NCBI GenBank assembly: GCA_031411235.1
Contig: JANOAR010000108.1
Location: 10,464 to 74,463, forward strand
Length of the DNA: 64,000 nt
Reading direction: 5' to 3'
DNA from: JANOAR01 sp031411235
GTDB taxonomy: Bacteria; Verrucomicrobiota; Verrucomicrobiia; Verrucomicrobiales; Verrucomicrobiaceae
Part shown: positions 42,654 to 51,935 of the stretch, in pieces
Numbering within the stretch: the stretch's first letter is position 1
Layout: every line of letters starts with the position of its first letter
Notes under the pieces: model-generated
What the model was told of the DNA's origin: nothing
The model's database searches: none
The model's input: the letters and a program-made list of their open reading frames with translations, nothing else
Position numbers and translations under genes: made by a program

Positions 42654-44675
42654 ATGAAACAAACACGCCTCACTCTCGCCGCCCTGTTGGGCTTTTCGCT
42701 GCTCGCCCAAGGTGAAGACATTCGCCTTCAGCCGCTCAAGGACTTGAATGGCTACTTCCCCTTCAATCCCCCAAGTTCACTCAGCGAATGGGACGTGCGG
42801 AAAGCGCAGGTGAAGCGGCAGATTTTGGTGTCGCAGGGCTTGTACCCGATGCCGACAAAGACGCCACTCAACGCGGTCATTCATGGCAAGGTCGAGCGCG
42901 AGGGCTACACGGTGGAGAAGGTCTATTTCGAGAGTGCTCCAGGCTTCTTTGTCACGGGCAGCCTGTATCGTCCGACGAACCCTAAGGGCAAAGTGCCGGG
43001 CGTGATGTTCGCCCACGGTCACTGGCAGGATGCGCGGCTGTCCCTGGGCACGGAAGACAAGGTGCGCCAAGAGATCGCGGCGGGTGGCGAGCGTTTTGAA
43101 AAAGGGGGGCGCAGTATGTTTCAATCGTTGTGCGTGCAGCTCGCACGCATGGGCTGCGTGGTCTGGCAGTGGGATATGCTCAGCGATTCCGACTCCATTC
43201 AGTTCTCGCGCGAGATCGTCCATACCTTTGCCAAACAGCGGCCCGAGGCGAATACGGAGAAAAATTGGGGCCTTTATAGCCCGCAGGCGGAAGCCCATGT
43301 GCAGAGCATCATGGGCCTGCAAACGTGGAATGCCGTGCGCAGTCTCGACTTCCTGCTCAGCCTGCCCGAGGTCGATCCCGAGCGCACTGCGATCACCGGT
43401 GCGAGCGGCGGCGGCACACAGACGATGCTGCTGGCGGCGATAGATGACCGCATCAAGCTCTCCTTTCCCTGCGTCATGGTCAGCACCTCTATGCAGGGCG
43501 GCTGCACCTGCGAGAACACCAGCCTGCTGCGCATCAACACGGGCAACGTCGAGTTCGCCGGGCTCTTCGCACCGAAGCCGCAGGGCATGAACACGGCGAA
43601 CGACTGGACTAAAGAGATGGCCACCAAGGGCTTCCCCGAGTTGCAAAAACTCTATGCGACCCACGGCAAAAAGGACAACGTCCTGCTCGTGCGCGGCGAG
43701 CACTTCCCCCACAACTACAACGCCGTCACCCGCAGCGCGTTTTACACCTTCATCAACAAGCACTTCAATCTCGGGCAACCAGCGCCTGTGATCGAGAAAG
43801 ACTACGAGCCCCTCACCCGCGAGCAGCTCACCGTTTGGGATGATAAACATCCCGCGCCAAAGGCCGCTGATCCTGAGTTCGAGCGCAAGATACTGAAGTG
43901 GTTCGCCGACGATGCGGAGAAACAACTCAGCGCGGGTGATCTCAAAATCGTGCGCGAAGGCGTCGAAGCCATCATCGGTCGCACCTACGCACAAGCGGGT
44001 GAAGTTGAGTGGACACTCAAAGACAAGCAGGATCGTGGCGACCATCTCGAAATGACCGGCACACTGACCAACAAGACCTACCAGGAAGAACTCAACGTCA
44101 CTTGGCTCTATCCGAAAAAGTGGAAGGGCCGCGCCGTCGTCTGGCTTGATGACAGCGGCAAAGCTGCGCTGCAAAACGCCGATGTGAAGGCACTCGTGAA
44201 AGCGGGTGCCGCCGTGCTCGGCGTCGATCTACTGCGGCAAGGTGGCGAGCCTGTAAAGCAAACGGGCGTGGTGAAAAACCCACGCGAGTTCGCGGGCTAC
44301 ACCCACGGCTACAACCACGCGCTCTTCGCTCAGCGCACGCATGATGTGCTCAGCATCGTGAGCTTCCTGCGCAATGCCAAAGTCGGCTCGCACACGAATC
44401 CCACGAGCGTCGCCGTCGCTGGCTGGGGGCAGGCTGGGCCTATCGTCGTTGCTGCCCGTGCTCTCGCAGGTGAAGCCATTGACCGCGCTGCGGCTGATAC
44501 AGGAGGCTTCCGCTTTGGTAAAGTCCTCGACTACCGCGACCCCATGTTCCTCCCCGGTGGCGCGAAGTATCTCGACCTCCCCGGTATGATTTCGCTGAAT
44601 GCGCCGCATCCTCTCTGGCTCAAGCACGAAGACAAGAAGCCCGAGGGATCGGCCATCGACTGGCTGCTGAAGTAA
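42654..44675 (+). CDS. Secreted alpha/beta-hydrolase (acetyl xylan esterase-like)
   Basis: A 673-residue exported protein with a signal peptide (MKQTRLTLAALLGFSLLAQG). The hydrolase core has PGVMFAHGHWQD, then the nucleophile elbow TGASGGGTQTMLL (about residues 248-260). A catalytic His is likely in RGEHFPHNYN near residue 360. A second, C-terminal hydrolase-like half (TWLYPKKWKGRAVVWLDDSG, VAGWGQAGPIVV) follows, so it may be a two-domain protein with one active site. Acetyl xylan or related ester cleavage is the nearest guess. An ATG at 42600 would extend the signal region by 18 residues. Confidence 0.82.
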   Translation: MKQTRLTLAALLGFSLLAQGEDIRLQPLKDLNGYFPFNPPSSLSEWDVRKAQVKRQILVSQGLYPMPTKTPLNAVIHGKVEREGYTVEKVYFESAPGFFVTGSLYRPTNPKGKVPGVMFAHGHWQDARLSLGTEDKVRQEIAAGGERFEKGGRSMFQSLCVQLARMGCVVWQWDMLSDSDSIQFSREIVHTFAKQRPEANTEKNWGLYSPQAEAHVQSIMGLQTWNAVRSLDFLLSLPEVDPERTAITGASGGGTQTMLLAAIDDRIKLSFPCVMVSTSMQGGCTCENTSLLRINTGNVEFAGLFAPKPQGMNTANDWTKEMATKGFPELQKLYATHGKKDNVLLVRGEHFPHNYNAVTRSAFYTFINKHFNLGQPAPVIEKDYEPLTREQLTVWDDKHPAPKAADPEFERKILKWFADDAEKQLSAGDLKIVREGVEAIIGRTYAQAGEVEWTLKDKQDRGDHLEMTGTLTNKTYQEELNVTWLYPKKWKGRAVVWLDDSGKAALQNADVKALVKAGAAVLGVDLLRQGGEPVKQTGVVKNPREFAGYTHGYNHALFAQRTHDVLSIVSFLRNAKVGSHTNPTSVAVAGWGQAGPIVVAARALAGEAIDRAAADTGGFRFGKVLDYRDPMFLPGGAKYLDLPGMISLNAPHPLWLKHEDKKPEGSAIDWLLK

Positions 44676-44699
44676 GTCGCTGAATCACGGCGTTCGGAG

Positions 44700-45608
44700 T
44701 TAAAGCTTACCCATCAGACGCAGAAGCGTCGTCGCCATGTCCGCAGGGCTATCGCTCACGGCGATGCCGCACTCGGCGAGGATGCGCTTCTTCGCGGCAG
44801 CGGTGTCGTCTTCACCACCGATGATGGCACCCGCGTGGCCCATGCGCCGTCCGGGAGGAGCGGTGGCTCCGGCGATAAAGGCCGCGATGGGCTTCTTGCA
44901 GTTGGCCTGCGCCCAGCGGCCCGCTTCGACTTCGGCATTGCCGCCGATTTCGCCGATCATGATGATCGCTTCAGTCTCGGGGTCTTCGTTGAACATGCGC
45001 AGCACATCGAGATGGTTGGTGCCATTCACGGGGTCGCCGCCGATGCCCACGCAGGTGCTCTGGCCGTAGCCGAGCGAGGTGAGTTGGAAGACCGCTTCAT
45101 AAGTCAGCGTGCCCGAGCGCGAGACGACGCCGATGTTGCCACGCTTGTGGATGTGCCCAGGAGCGATGCCGATGCGGCAGCCGCCGTGGCTCTTTGGCCC
45201 AGTGCCGGGAGTGACGAGGCCAGGGCAGTTCGGCCCGATGAGGCGCGTCTTTTTACCCACCATCGCGGACTTCACGCGGATCATGTCATTCACGGGAATG
45301 CCTTCAGTGATGGCGACGACCAGATCTAGGCCCGCATCCACGCCTTCCAGAATCGCATCCGCAGCGAAGGCTGGCGGCACGAAGATAACGCTCACCGTGG
45401 CTCCGGTTTGTTTGGCGGCTTCGCCTACGGTGTCGAAGACAGGCACCTTGTGGCTACCGTGGTCAAAGGTCTGCCCACCTTTGCCGGGCGTCACACCTGC
45501 GACCAGCAGAGTGCCGTAGTCGAGTGAAGCGCGGGCGTGGCGGGAACCGAAGTCGCCAGTGATACCTTGGACGAGGATGCGAGTGGAGGAGTCAACGAGG
45601 ATGGCCAT
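44700..45608 (-). CDS. sucD: Succinate-CoA ligase (ADP-forming) alpha subunit
   Basis: A 302-residue subunit. The CoA-binding Rossmann region has VQGITGDFGSRHA near residue 13, and the phosphohistidine loop is PPGRRMGHAGAIIGG (His near 250). It should form a heteromer with SucC in the TCA cycle. SucC is not on either side, although sucC-sucD is the usual order. Its upstream leader is a 7-bp repeat array. Confidence 0.95.
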   Translation of the reverse strand: MAILVDSSTRILVQGITGDFGSRHARASLDYGTLLVAGVTPGKGGQTFDHGSHKVPVFDTVGEAAKQTGATVSVIFVPPAFAADAILEGVDAGLDLVVAITEGIPVNDMIRVKSAMVGKKTRLIGPNCPGLVTPGTGPKSHGGCRIGIAPGHIHKRGNIGVVSRSGTLTYEAVFQLTSLGYGQSTCVGIGGDPVNGTNHLDVLRMFNEDPETEAIIMIGEIGGNAEVEAGRWAQANCKKPIAAFIAGATAPPGRRMGHAGAIIGGEDDTAAAKKRILAECGIAVSDSPADMATTLLRLMGKL

Positions 45609-45613
45609 GTGGG

Positions 45614-45655
45614 GGAGTGATGAAGGATGAGTGCGAGTGTTGAATGAAAAAGTGA
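45614..45655 (-). repeat. Degenerate 7-bp leader array upstream of sucD
   Basis: On the sucD sense strand, units such as TTCATTC, AACACTC, GCACTCA and TCCTTCA occur in about 7-bp register, then CCCCCAC and the start codon. The repeats are less regular than at the other loci, with one shift in register. Confidence 0.5.
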
Positions 45656-45662
45656 AGGGCGG

Positions 45663-46037
45663 CTACGGGTGTCCAGGCTTGCGCTTGTGCATGATGACGG
45701 TGTTGCCATCGGGATCGGAAACCATCGCCATGTGGCACCCAGGTGTTTCCAGTGGCCCCATGCGGAAAGGGGTGTCAGCGGCTTTCAGATCGGCCACAGC
45801 TTGATCGAAGTCTTCCACTTCGAGCGCCACCGTGCAGCCATCGCTGCTAGGCTTCCAGCCAGGGGCGACGCCGATGCCGAGCGTGCCAGCACCGATGTCG
45901 TATTCGATCCAGTGGCCACCTCCGCCCATATCTGTTTCCATCGTTACGGCGAGCCCCAGCACCCCTTCATAGAAGGCGCGAGCCCTGGTCATGTCGGTGA
46001 CGGGATAGGAAGAAAAAGCGATTTCTGTGACTTTCAT
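45663..46037 (-). CDS. VOC-family (glyoxalase/dioxygenase fold) protein
   Basis: A 124-residue two-module VOC protein. It opens MKVTEIAFSSYPVTDMTRAR and contains FYEGVLGLAV, WIEYDIGAG and MAMVSDPDGNTVIMHKRK. Family members bind a metal and include glyoxalase I, dioxygenases and resistance proteins; none can be chosen here. It ends 54 bp upstream of sucD on the same strand. Confidence 0.85.
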   Translation of the reverse strand: MKVTEIAFSSYPVTDMTRARAFYEGVLGLAVTMETDMGGGGHWIEYDIGAGTLGIGVAPGWKPSSDGCTVALEVEDFDQAVADLKAADTPFRMGPLETPGCHMAMVSDPDGNTVIMHKRKPGHP

Positions 46038-46119
46038 AGGGGCTTAGAGGGCGCTCTGTATGGCACTCCTCGGCACGGATCGCCAGCGCAATTCTTTATC
46101 TTCGCAGCGTGGCAAAACA

Positions 46120-47004
46120 TCACCCCCAATGCTGCGCGATTTTCCGCTGCAAAAAGGCCACGCTGCGAGCGAGCTGCTCCATGCCATCGACACCATCTTC
46201 GATACTGATCCAGCCATCGAAGCACTTGCTCTTCAGCTCGCTAAAAATGGCGTCATAGTCATTCAGCCCCTTGCCTATCTCGCCATGCCGCAAGCGCTTG
46301 GCGTAGCCCTGGGCACCACCTTCCTCGCGGCGTAAATCCTCGATCGTTCCCTCCGCCAGATAGCGATCGCTCGCGTGCATCGTGACGACGCGATGCGACA
46401 CCCGCTTCAGCAGCTCGATGGGATCCTCGCCCGCCAGGTAGGTATTGCTGGGGTCATAGTTGACGCCAAAATTCGGATGAGTCACGCGATCCACCAGTTG
46501 GCAGAAAACATCCATCTTTTGGGCAAACTCTGGGTAATCCCAGAAGTCATCTTTGTAGTGGTTCTCGATGATCAATGTGATGCCGCGATCCTGAGCGTAG
46601 GGCAGGCAGGCCTCGATAGCCTCAGCCGCGTATTTGACGCCTTCGTCAATGCTCACCTCAGGCCGCCGCTGGCCACTGAGCACGCGGCAGTACGAGCCAC
46701 CGAGCACCTGCGTCATGTCAATCCAGCGCTTCTGTTTCGCGATCTCCTTCTCGCGGAAAGCCACGTCAGGATGAGTGAAGTCGGGCGAACAGCACATCAT
46801 CGGAATGACTTTGCCGTGGTCTTCAACCTCTTTGCGGAAGCGCGGCCAATTCTTCTCATCCGCCATTTCGAGAAAGCCCGCATACCATTCGAGCCCCTCG
46901 ATTTCCAGCTTCGAGGCGAGGACAATCCATTCAGAGACCGTCATGGTTCCTTCTTTGCAGAGCGCCTGCATGAAGGCTTTGGGAAAGGCAGCGAGTTTTG
47001 GCAT
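46120..47004 (-). CDS. Sugar phosphate isomerase/epimerase-like TIM barrel
   Basis: A 294-residue AP-endonuclease-2-type TIM barrel. Metal-ligand strands are visible as TLIIENHYKDD, FGVNYDPSN, VVTMHASDR and GWISIEDGVDGM. These enzymes act on sugars or inositols such as xylose or ketohexoses; the substrate is unknown. The gene is divergent from pdxJ. Confidence 0.88.
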   Translation of the reverse strand: MPKLAAFPKAFMQALCKEGTMTVSEWIVLASKLEIEGLEWYAGFLEMADEKNWPRFRKEVEDHGKVIPMMCCSPDFTHPDVAFREKEIAKQKRWIDMTQVLGGSYCRVLSGQRRPEVSIDEGVKYAAEAIEACLPYAQDRGITLIIENHYKDDFWDYPEFAQKMDVFCQLVDRVTHPNFGVNYDPSNTYLAGEDPIELLKRVSHRVVTMHASDRYLAEGTIEDLRREEGGAQGYAKRLRHGEIGKGLNDYDAIFSELKSKCFDGWISIEDGVDGMEQLARSVAFLQRKIAQHWG

Positions 47005-47128
47005 GGGCCGCGATAGTGGACGCTGGCCACGGAGCCTTCAACTGCATCGAGTGCTCATTCATTGAGTTCGAGTTGAAATCCTCGCCATGCGCTACCACTA
47101 GGCTAGGATTCTCACTTCATCACCCACC

Positions 47129-47863
47129 ATGCCCATCCTCCTCGGCGTCAATATCGACCATGTCGTCACCCTCAGGCAGGCGCGTTACCGCACCATGCTC
47201 AGCAACCATAACGTCGAACCCTGCGTGCTTGAGGCTGCCCACGAAGCCATCGCAGGCGGTGCCCATTCGATCACCGTCCATCTGCGTGCCGACCGTCGGC
47301 ACATCCAAGAGGACGATGTGCGACTCCTGCGCCGCGAGGCCGCGACCAAGCTCAACCTGGAGATGGGCAACACTCCCGAAATCCTCAGCATCGCTCTCGA
47401 CGTACGTCCCGACTTCGTCTGCATGGTGCCCGAGAATCGCGATGAAGTCACCACCGAGGGCGGCCTCGATGTGGCTGGGCAGCTCGCTGCGCTAAAGCCC
47501 ACCGTGGGCCAGCTCGAAGCCAATGGCACCCAAGTGAGCATGTTCATTGATCCTGATCTCGACCAAGTCCGCGCCTCGGCGGAAGTCGGTGCCAGCATGA
47601 TCGAACTGCACACAGGCACCTTCGCCAATCATCTCGGGGCGGCTCGTGCCGATGAAGTCGCAAGGCTCATCGCTGCTGCGGAACTCGCCCACAGCCTTGG
47701 CTTGCAAGTCAATGCCGGGCACGGCATCACCACACACAATGTGCGCGAATTGCTCATGGTGCCGCATCTCGCCGAGATGAATATCGGCCACCACATCGTC
47801 TCGCGTGCCGTCTTCATCGGGTTGCGAGCCGCCGTCGCAGAGATGCTGGCGGCCATGAAATAG
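47129..47863 (+). CDS. pdxJ: Pyridoxine 5'-phosphate synthase
   Basis: A 244-residue TIM barrel. LGVNIDHVVTLRQARY at residues 4-19 is the family signature, followed by GAHSITVHLRADRRHI and VNAGHGITTHNV. It condenses 1-deoxyxylulose 5-phosphate with 3-amino-1-hydroxyacetone phosphate to form pyridoxine 5'-phosphate. acpS follows 13 bp later, a common pairing in bacteria. Confidence 0.96.
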   Translation: MPILLGVNIDHVVTLRQARYRTMLSNHNVEPCVLEAAHEAIAGGAHSITVHLRADRRHIQEDDVRLLRREAATKLNLEMGNTPEILSIALDVRPDFVCMVPENRDEVTTEGGLDVAGQLAALKPTVGQLEANGTQVSMFIDPDLDQVRASAEVGASMIELHTGTFANHLGAARADEVARLIAAAELAHSLGLQVNAGHGITTHNVRELLMVPHLAEMNIGHHIVSRAVFIGLRAAVAEMLAAMK

Positions 47864-47876
47864 AACTCTAAACTTG

Positions 47877-48263
47877 ATGCACTCGCCCCTCGCCACCGGC
47901 ATTGACCTCGTAGAGATCGAGCGCATCCGCGCCTTGTTAAACAAACATGGCGAACGTTTCAAAGCACGCACCTTCACCGCTGGCGAGATGGCTTACTGCG
48001 ATAGCCATCGCGACCCAGCCCCGAGTTACGCGGCTCGCTTCGCGGCAAAGGAAGCCGTGGCCAAAGCCCTGGGCACCGGCATCGCCGAGGGCATCGCCTT
48101 CACCCACATTGAAGTCCTGCGCAATGCTGCTGGCCAGCCCAGCATTCTGCTGCACGACGCTGCCCTAGCGAAGGCCAAAGAGCTGGGCATCGAGCGCCTA
48201 TTGCTCTCGCTCACCCACACTCAGACCACCGCCGCCGCGAGTGTGGTAGCGGTCGGAGCTTAG
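47877..48263 (+). CDS. acpS: Holo-[acyl-carrier-protein] synthase
   Basis: A 128-residue phosphopantetheinyl transferase. The Mg-binding GIDLVEIERIRALL lies near residue 8 and ARFAAKEAVAKALGTG near residue 52, the two signatures of the AcpS type. It transfers phosphopantetheine from CoA to acyl carrier protein. The ATG at 47877 was chosen over a TTG one codon earlier. It is probably co-transcribed with pdxJ and aroE. Confidence 0.94.
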   Translation: MHSPLATGIDLVEIERIRALLNKHGERFKARTFTAGEMAYCDSHRDPAPSYAARFAAKEAVAKALGTGIAEGIAFTHIEVLRNAAGQPSILLHDAALAKAKELGIERLLLSLTHTQTTAAASVVAVGA

Positions 48264-48290
48264 CCGAGAGGCAACGATCACCATTCTCCT

Positions 48291-49217
48291 ATGTCCTTCT
48301 ACACGCTCGACGATCTCACCCGTTCGCCAGACCTCGCACATAGCCTTTCGCCCCCGGCACGAGTCGCCGTTATTGGCGATCCCATTGGTCATTCTAAATC
48401 GCCGCAAATGCACAATCCCGGGCTTCTCGCTCGCGGTATCGACGCTCAGTATGTGCGCGTGCAAGTGCCCGTGGGGCGTGTCGCCGAAGCTCTTCAACTC
48501 TTTGCCGAACAAGGCTTTTTGGGGGTCAATGTCACCATCCCGCATAAATTTGAAGCCCTCGCCGCCGTGGACAAAGTTGATCCTTTAGCTCGCACCCTGG
48601 GCGCAGTGAATACCATCGCCATTCGCCAGGACGGGCGCTTGCAAGGCTACAACAGCGATGGCCCAGGCTACCTGCGTTCCGTTCGCGAGGGCTTTGGCGA
48701 GGAGATCAAAAACCTGCGCGTGATGGTACTCGGCGCAGGTGGCGGTGCCGGGCGAGCCGTGGCGGTGCAGAGTGCGCTCGAAGGCTGCCAAAAACTCGTG
48801 CTGGTCAATCGCACGGCGGCGAAGGCACAGGCTCTGCGCGATGAATTACTGAGCAACCCGGACGTTAAAACCCAGCGCCAAGACATCACGGTCATCGACT
48901 GGACGGACGACGCTCTACGAGCGGCGTTGAGCAGTATCGACCTCATCGTCAATGGCACCTCCCTGGGCATGAAGCCGACGGATGCGCCCCTGTTGCCGGC
49001 AGGCGTGCTGCTGCCTCAGCATCGTGTGTTCGACATGGTCTATCGTGTCGGCGAACCCACCGCACTGGGCCTAGCGGCGCAGAAGGCAGGCTCGCGCTAC
49101 CTCGACGGAGCCACGCTGCTGCTTCACCAAGGAGCGATTTCTTTCGAGCACTGGTTTGGCAATCCTGTGCCGTTGGAAGCGATGCGTGCTGGACTCGCTG
49201 AGGCACTCACGCCATAA
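48291..49217 (+). CDS. aroE: Shikimate dehydrogenase
   Basis: A 308-residue enzyme. The substrate site shows IGDPIGHSKSPQMHNPGL and NVTIPHKFEAL (catalytic Lys), and the NADP Rossmann motif is VLGAGGGAGRAVA near residue 145. The C-terminal GATLLLHQGAISFEHWFG is typical. It reduces 3-dehydroshikimate in aromatic amino acid synthesis. The N-terminus is about 20 residues longer than in compact members. It lies 27 bp after acpS on the same strand. Confidence 0.94.
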   Translation: MSFYTLDDLTRSPDLAHSLSPPARVAVIGDPIGHSKSPQMHNPGLLARGIDAQYVRVQVPVGRVAEALQLFAEQGFLGVNVTIPHKFEALAAVDKVDPLARTLGAVNTIAIRQDGRLQGYNSDGPGYLRSVREGFGEEIKNLRVMVLGAGGGAGRAVAVQSALEGCQKLVLVNRTAAKAQALRDELLSNPDVKTQRQDITVIDWTDDALRAALSSIDLIVNGTSLGMKPTDAPLLPAGVLLPQHRVFDMVYRVGEPTALGLAAQKAGSRYLDGATLLLHQGAISFEHWFGNPVPLEAMRAGLAEALTP

Positions 49218-49236
49218 TCGCCGTCTCGAAATCTGC

Positions 49237-49518
49237 ATGAAACCATCCCAGCACTTTTTGCTCAGTTTTTCCACGTCACTGCTGGCAGGTGTCGCCTGTG
49301 CGCTTGTGGTCTTTTTTATGCAGGATTGGTTCGATGCCCACGACCTCTACCCACCCATCGGCATGTTGGTCGCTTTCATCCTCGGGCATACCGTCATGCG
49401 CTGGTTCTTTCGCAACTACGTGCGCGTCGAATGCCTCTTTGGCTGCGGCAAAAAGGCCTATGCTCTTAAAGGCAGGTCAGACCGCTTTCGCTGCGAGCAA
49501 TGCGGGAACGATATGTGA
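49237..49518 (+). CDS. Small membrane protein with a C-terminal zinc ribbon
   Basis: A 93-residue protein with two membrane helices (about 9-29 and 39-58) and a C-terminal pair of Cys motifs, CLFGC and CEQC, that would form a zinc ribbon on the cytoplasmic side. I know no function. The ATG at 49237 lies 19 bp after the aroE stop and was preferred to a start inside aroE. Confidence 0.7.
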   Translation: MKPSQHFLLSFSTSLLAGVACALVVFFMQDWFDAHDLYPPIGMLVAFILGHTVMRWFFRNYVRVECLFGCGKKAYALKGRSDRFRCEQCGNDM

Positions 49519-49557
49519 GTCGCCCGTTTTTTAGGCAGCAGCGCAACGCCCGGCGTT

Positions 49558-50577
49558 ATGACCACAAATTTAAACCTGCTACCTTCGTCCCGCCGTCGCT
49601 TCCTCATGGGGACGGCGGGGGCTTGTGCGGCGCTGGGTGCGGGTGCGTGGTCACTTGAGTCAGCAAGGCGTGGTGAGCTGTATCGCCGCACTTCTCATGC
49701 GCTTGGCTCTGCCGTCACGCTGACGGTGTGGCATCGTGACCGCTCTGTCGCTGAGGCGGCGCTGGAAGCGGCGTTTCAGGAGTTGGAACTCGTGGAGCGT
49801 GTCATGAGCCTTTACTCGCCGGATAGCCAGCTTTGCCGGTTGAATCGCGATGCCTTACTCCAGCCGCCGCATCCTCATCTCGTCACCGTGTTGGAGTTCG
49901 CGGCGGGTATCTCGAAACAGACGGCTGGGGCCTTCGATGTGACGGTGCAGCCGCTATGGGAGCTGTATCGCGAGGCCCAAAAACAAGGTACTTTGCCGGA
50001 GGAATCGGCGGTGCGTCTGGCTCGGGAGCGTGTCGATTGGCGGCGCGTGCAGGTCGCGGCGGATCGTATCGAACTCACGGGTGAAGGCACGGCCATCACG
50101 CTCAATGGCATCGCGCAGGGTTTCGCTGCTGATGCCGCCATGCATGTGCTGCGGCGCTGTGGTGTGGAGCATGGTTTAATAGATGCGGGTGAGATGAGCG
50201 CCCTGGGGCACAAGCCCGATGGCGAATGCTGGCAAGTCGGCATTCAGCATCCTCGCCAGCCCGATGCCTTCGTCTCGCTGGCGAAGCTGCAAGATCGTTG
50301 TCTAGCGACCTCGGGGGACTACCAGACGTGGTTCAGCGAGGACTTGGTGAACCATCATTTGTTCGATCCGCACACGGGGCACTCCCCCAGGGAACTCGCG
50401 AGCGTCTCCATCGCGGCACCGACTGCGATGGCTGCGGACGCGCTTTCGACGGCGGTGTTTGTGCTCGGTGTCGAGCGGGGCATGGAGTTGTTGCGCCAGA
50501 TGCCTGGCACAGATGCGCTGCTGGTTTTAAGAGATGGCCGCAGCTTGACGACGGCTGGTTTCCCGGTGGTGGGCTGA
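49558..50577 (+). CDS. apbE: FAD:protein FMN transferase (ApbE), Tat-exported
   Basis: A 339-residue protein. The N-terminus contains a twin-arginine signal (SSRRRFLMGTAGACAALGAG). ApbE features follow: GTAITLNGIAQGFAAD, GLIDAGEMSALG and HHLFDPHTGHSPRELASVSI, with the Mg-site Asp in MAADALSTAVFVLG. It attaches FMN covalently to Thr of exported flavoproteins such as RnfG or NqrC-type subunits. No such partner is adjacent. The usual GxxG in the first motif is altered to ALGSAV. Confidence 0.9.
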   Translation: MTTNLNLLPSSRRRFLMGTAGACAALGAGAWSLESARRGELYRRTSHALGSAVTLTVWHRDRSVAEAALEAAFQELELVERVMSLYSPDSQLCRLNRDALLQPPHPHLVTVLEFAAGISKQTAGAFDVTVQPLWELYREAQKQGTLPEESAVRLARERVDWRRVQVAADRIELTGEGTAITLNGIAQGFAADAAMHVLRRCGVEHGLIDAGEMSALGHKPDGECWQVGIQHPRQPDAFVSLAKLQDRCLATSGDYQTWFSEDLVNHHLFDPHTGHSPRELASVSIAAPTAMAADALSTAVFVLGVERGMELLRQMPGTDALLVLRDGRSLTTAGFPVVG

Positions 50578-50601
50578 ATTTGCCTCCTGGCTGCGAAGCG
50601 G

Positions 50602-51837
50602 CTACTTCACGAGTGTTTGATACAGCCCGAGCGTCTTTTGCGCGATGGCCTTCCAACTGAAGTAATCCACCGCACGCTGGCGACCTGCCTGGGCCATGCT
50701 TTCGCAGAGCGCGGGGTCGGCCATGAGGGTGTTGATGGCGCTGGCGAGGTCGCGGGCGAAGCGCTGGGGGTCGGTGGCTTCAAAGGGACTTTCTTGCTGC
50801 TGCTCGATGGCGACGAGGAGGCCCGTCTCGCCGTCGATGACGACTTCCTTGATGCCGCCGACGGCGCTGGCGACGACGGCGGTTTCGCAGGCCATGGCTT
50901 CTAAGTTGATGATGCCGAAGGGCTCATAAATGCTGGGGCAACAGAACACCGTGGCATGGGAGTACATGGCGATTTTTTCCTCGACGGGCAACATGCCAGC
51001 GATCCAGACGATACCGGGTCGGTGGGCCTGCGCGGCTTCGACGGCGGTCTTCATTTCGGCGGCGATTTCAGGGGTGTCGGGGGCTCCGGCACAGAGGACG
51101 ATTTGGAATCCTTTGTCCATGTGCTGGATGGCGCGGACGAGGTGGACGATGCCTTTCTGCCGGGTGATGCGGCCCACGAAGAGGACATACGGCTTGCTGG
51201 GATCGACGCCGTGTTTTTGCAGGATGTCGGGGCGGTCAACTTTGGTGTACTCGTCGAGGTCGATGCCGTTGTGGATGACGTGGATGCGCTCGGCAGGCAA
51301 CTCGGGGAAGACGCGGTGCAGGTCGGCTTGGGTGTCTTTTGAGACGGCGATGACGGCGTCCGCCATGTGCAGGGCGGTACGCTCTAACCAGAGGGTGAAG
51401 TCGTAGCCGCCGTGCAGTTGCTCGCGCTTCCACGGGCGCAGAGGCTCCAGGGAGTGGACGGTGAGGACGAGGGGGAGGCCGTAGTTGAGCTTGGCGAGGA
51501 TGCCGCCGAAGTGGGCATACCAGGTATGAACATGGACGAGGTCGGCGGTGATGCCGTGGGTGTTGAAGTCGAGGTTGCGCTGGAGCGCACCGAAGATGGA
51601 GTGCAGGTGTTTGGCGCAGTCCCAGGTCGAGGTGTCGAGGATGCTGCCTTGGACGGTGATGGCGTTTTCCGTTCGCGGTTCACCGTCGCCTGTTGGGGCG
51701 GGGCTTTGTTGGTCGCCGAAGCAGCGGACTTGCACTTCGCAGAGCTTGGCTAACTCTTTGGCGAGGTATTCAACATGGACGCCGGCGCCGCCGTAGATGT
51801 AAGGAGGGTATTCGTTGGTGAGGAGGAGGGGAGACAT
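50602..51837 (-). CDS. Glycogen synthase, GT4 (actinobacterial GlgA/GlgM-type)
   Basis: A 411-residue GT-B enzyme. It opens with LLTNEYPPYIYGGAGVHVEY, the opening of the GT4 glycogen synthases, has YVLFVGRITRQKGIVHLVRA at the start of the donor domain, and carries the EX7E motif in YEPFGIINLEAMA. It probably extends alpha-1,4-glucan or makes maltose 1-phosphate from ADP- or GDP-glucose. No branching or GlgE gene is in the window. The leader is a 7-bp repeat array ending a few bases before the ATG. Confidence 0.88.
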   Translation of the reverse strand: MSPLLLTNEYPPYIYGGAGVHVEYLAKELAKLCEVQVRCFGDQQSPAPTGDGEPRTENAITVQGSILDTSTWDCAKHLHSIFGALQRNLDFNTHGITADLVHVHTWYAHFGGILAKLNYGLPLVLTVHSLEPLRPWKREQLHGGYDFTLWLERTALHMADAVIAVSKDTQADLHRVFPELPAERIHVIHNGIDLDEYTKVDRPDILQKHGVDPSKPYVLFVGRITRQKGIVHLVRAIQHMDKGFQIVLCAGAPDTPEIAAEMKTAVEAAQAHRPGIVWIAGMLPVEEKIAMYSHATVFCCPSIYEPFGIINLEAMACETAVVASAVGGIKEVVIDGETGLLVAIEQQQESPFEATDPQRFARDLASAINTLMADPALCESMAQAGRQRAVDYFSWKAIAQKTLGLYQTLVK

Positions 51838-51840
51838 CTA

Positions 51841-51875
51841 AAATTATGAGTGATGAATGAGGAATGAGGAATGGA
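51841..51875 (-). repeat. 7-bp leader array upstream of the glycogen synthase gene
   Basis: Five 7-mers lie on the plus strand: AAATTAT, GAGTGAT, GAATGAG, GAATGAG, GAATGGA. They read as CTCATTC-like units on the sense strand of the gene starting at 51837. The array is within 4 bp of the start codon. Confidence 0.75.
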
Positions 51876-51935
51876 TGCGGGTGATGCGTGCGAGGGTCTT
51901 TTTTCGACCCTCAGCACTCTGCCTTCATCGCGGGT

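Noticed and set aside
42777..44174. A 465-codon minus-strand open frame
   Set aside because: It is a shadow of the secreted hydrolase gene on the plus strand.
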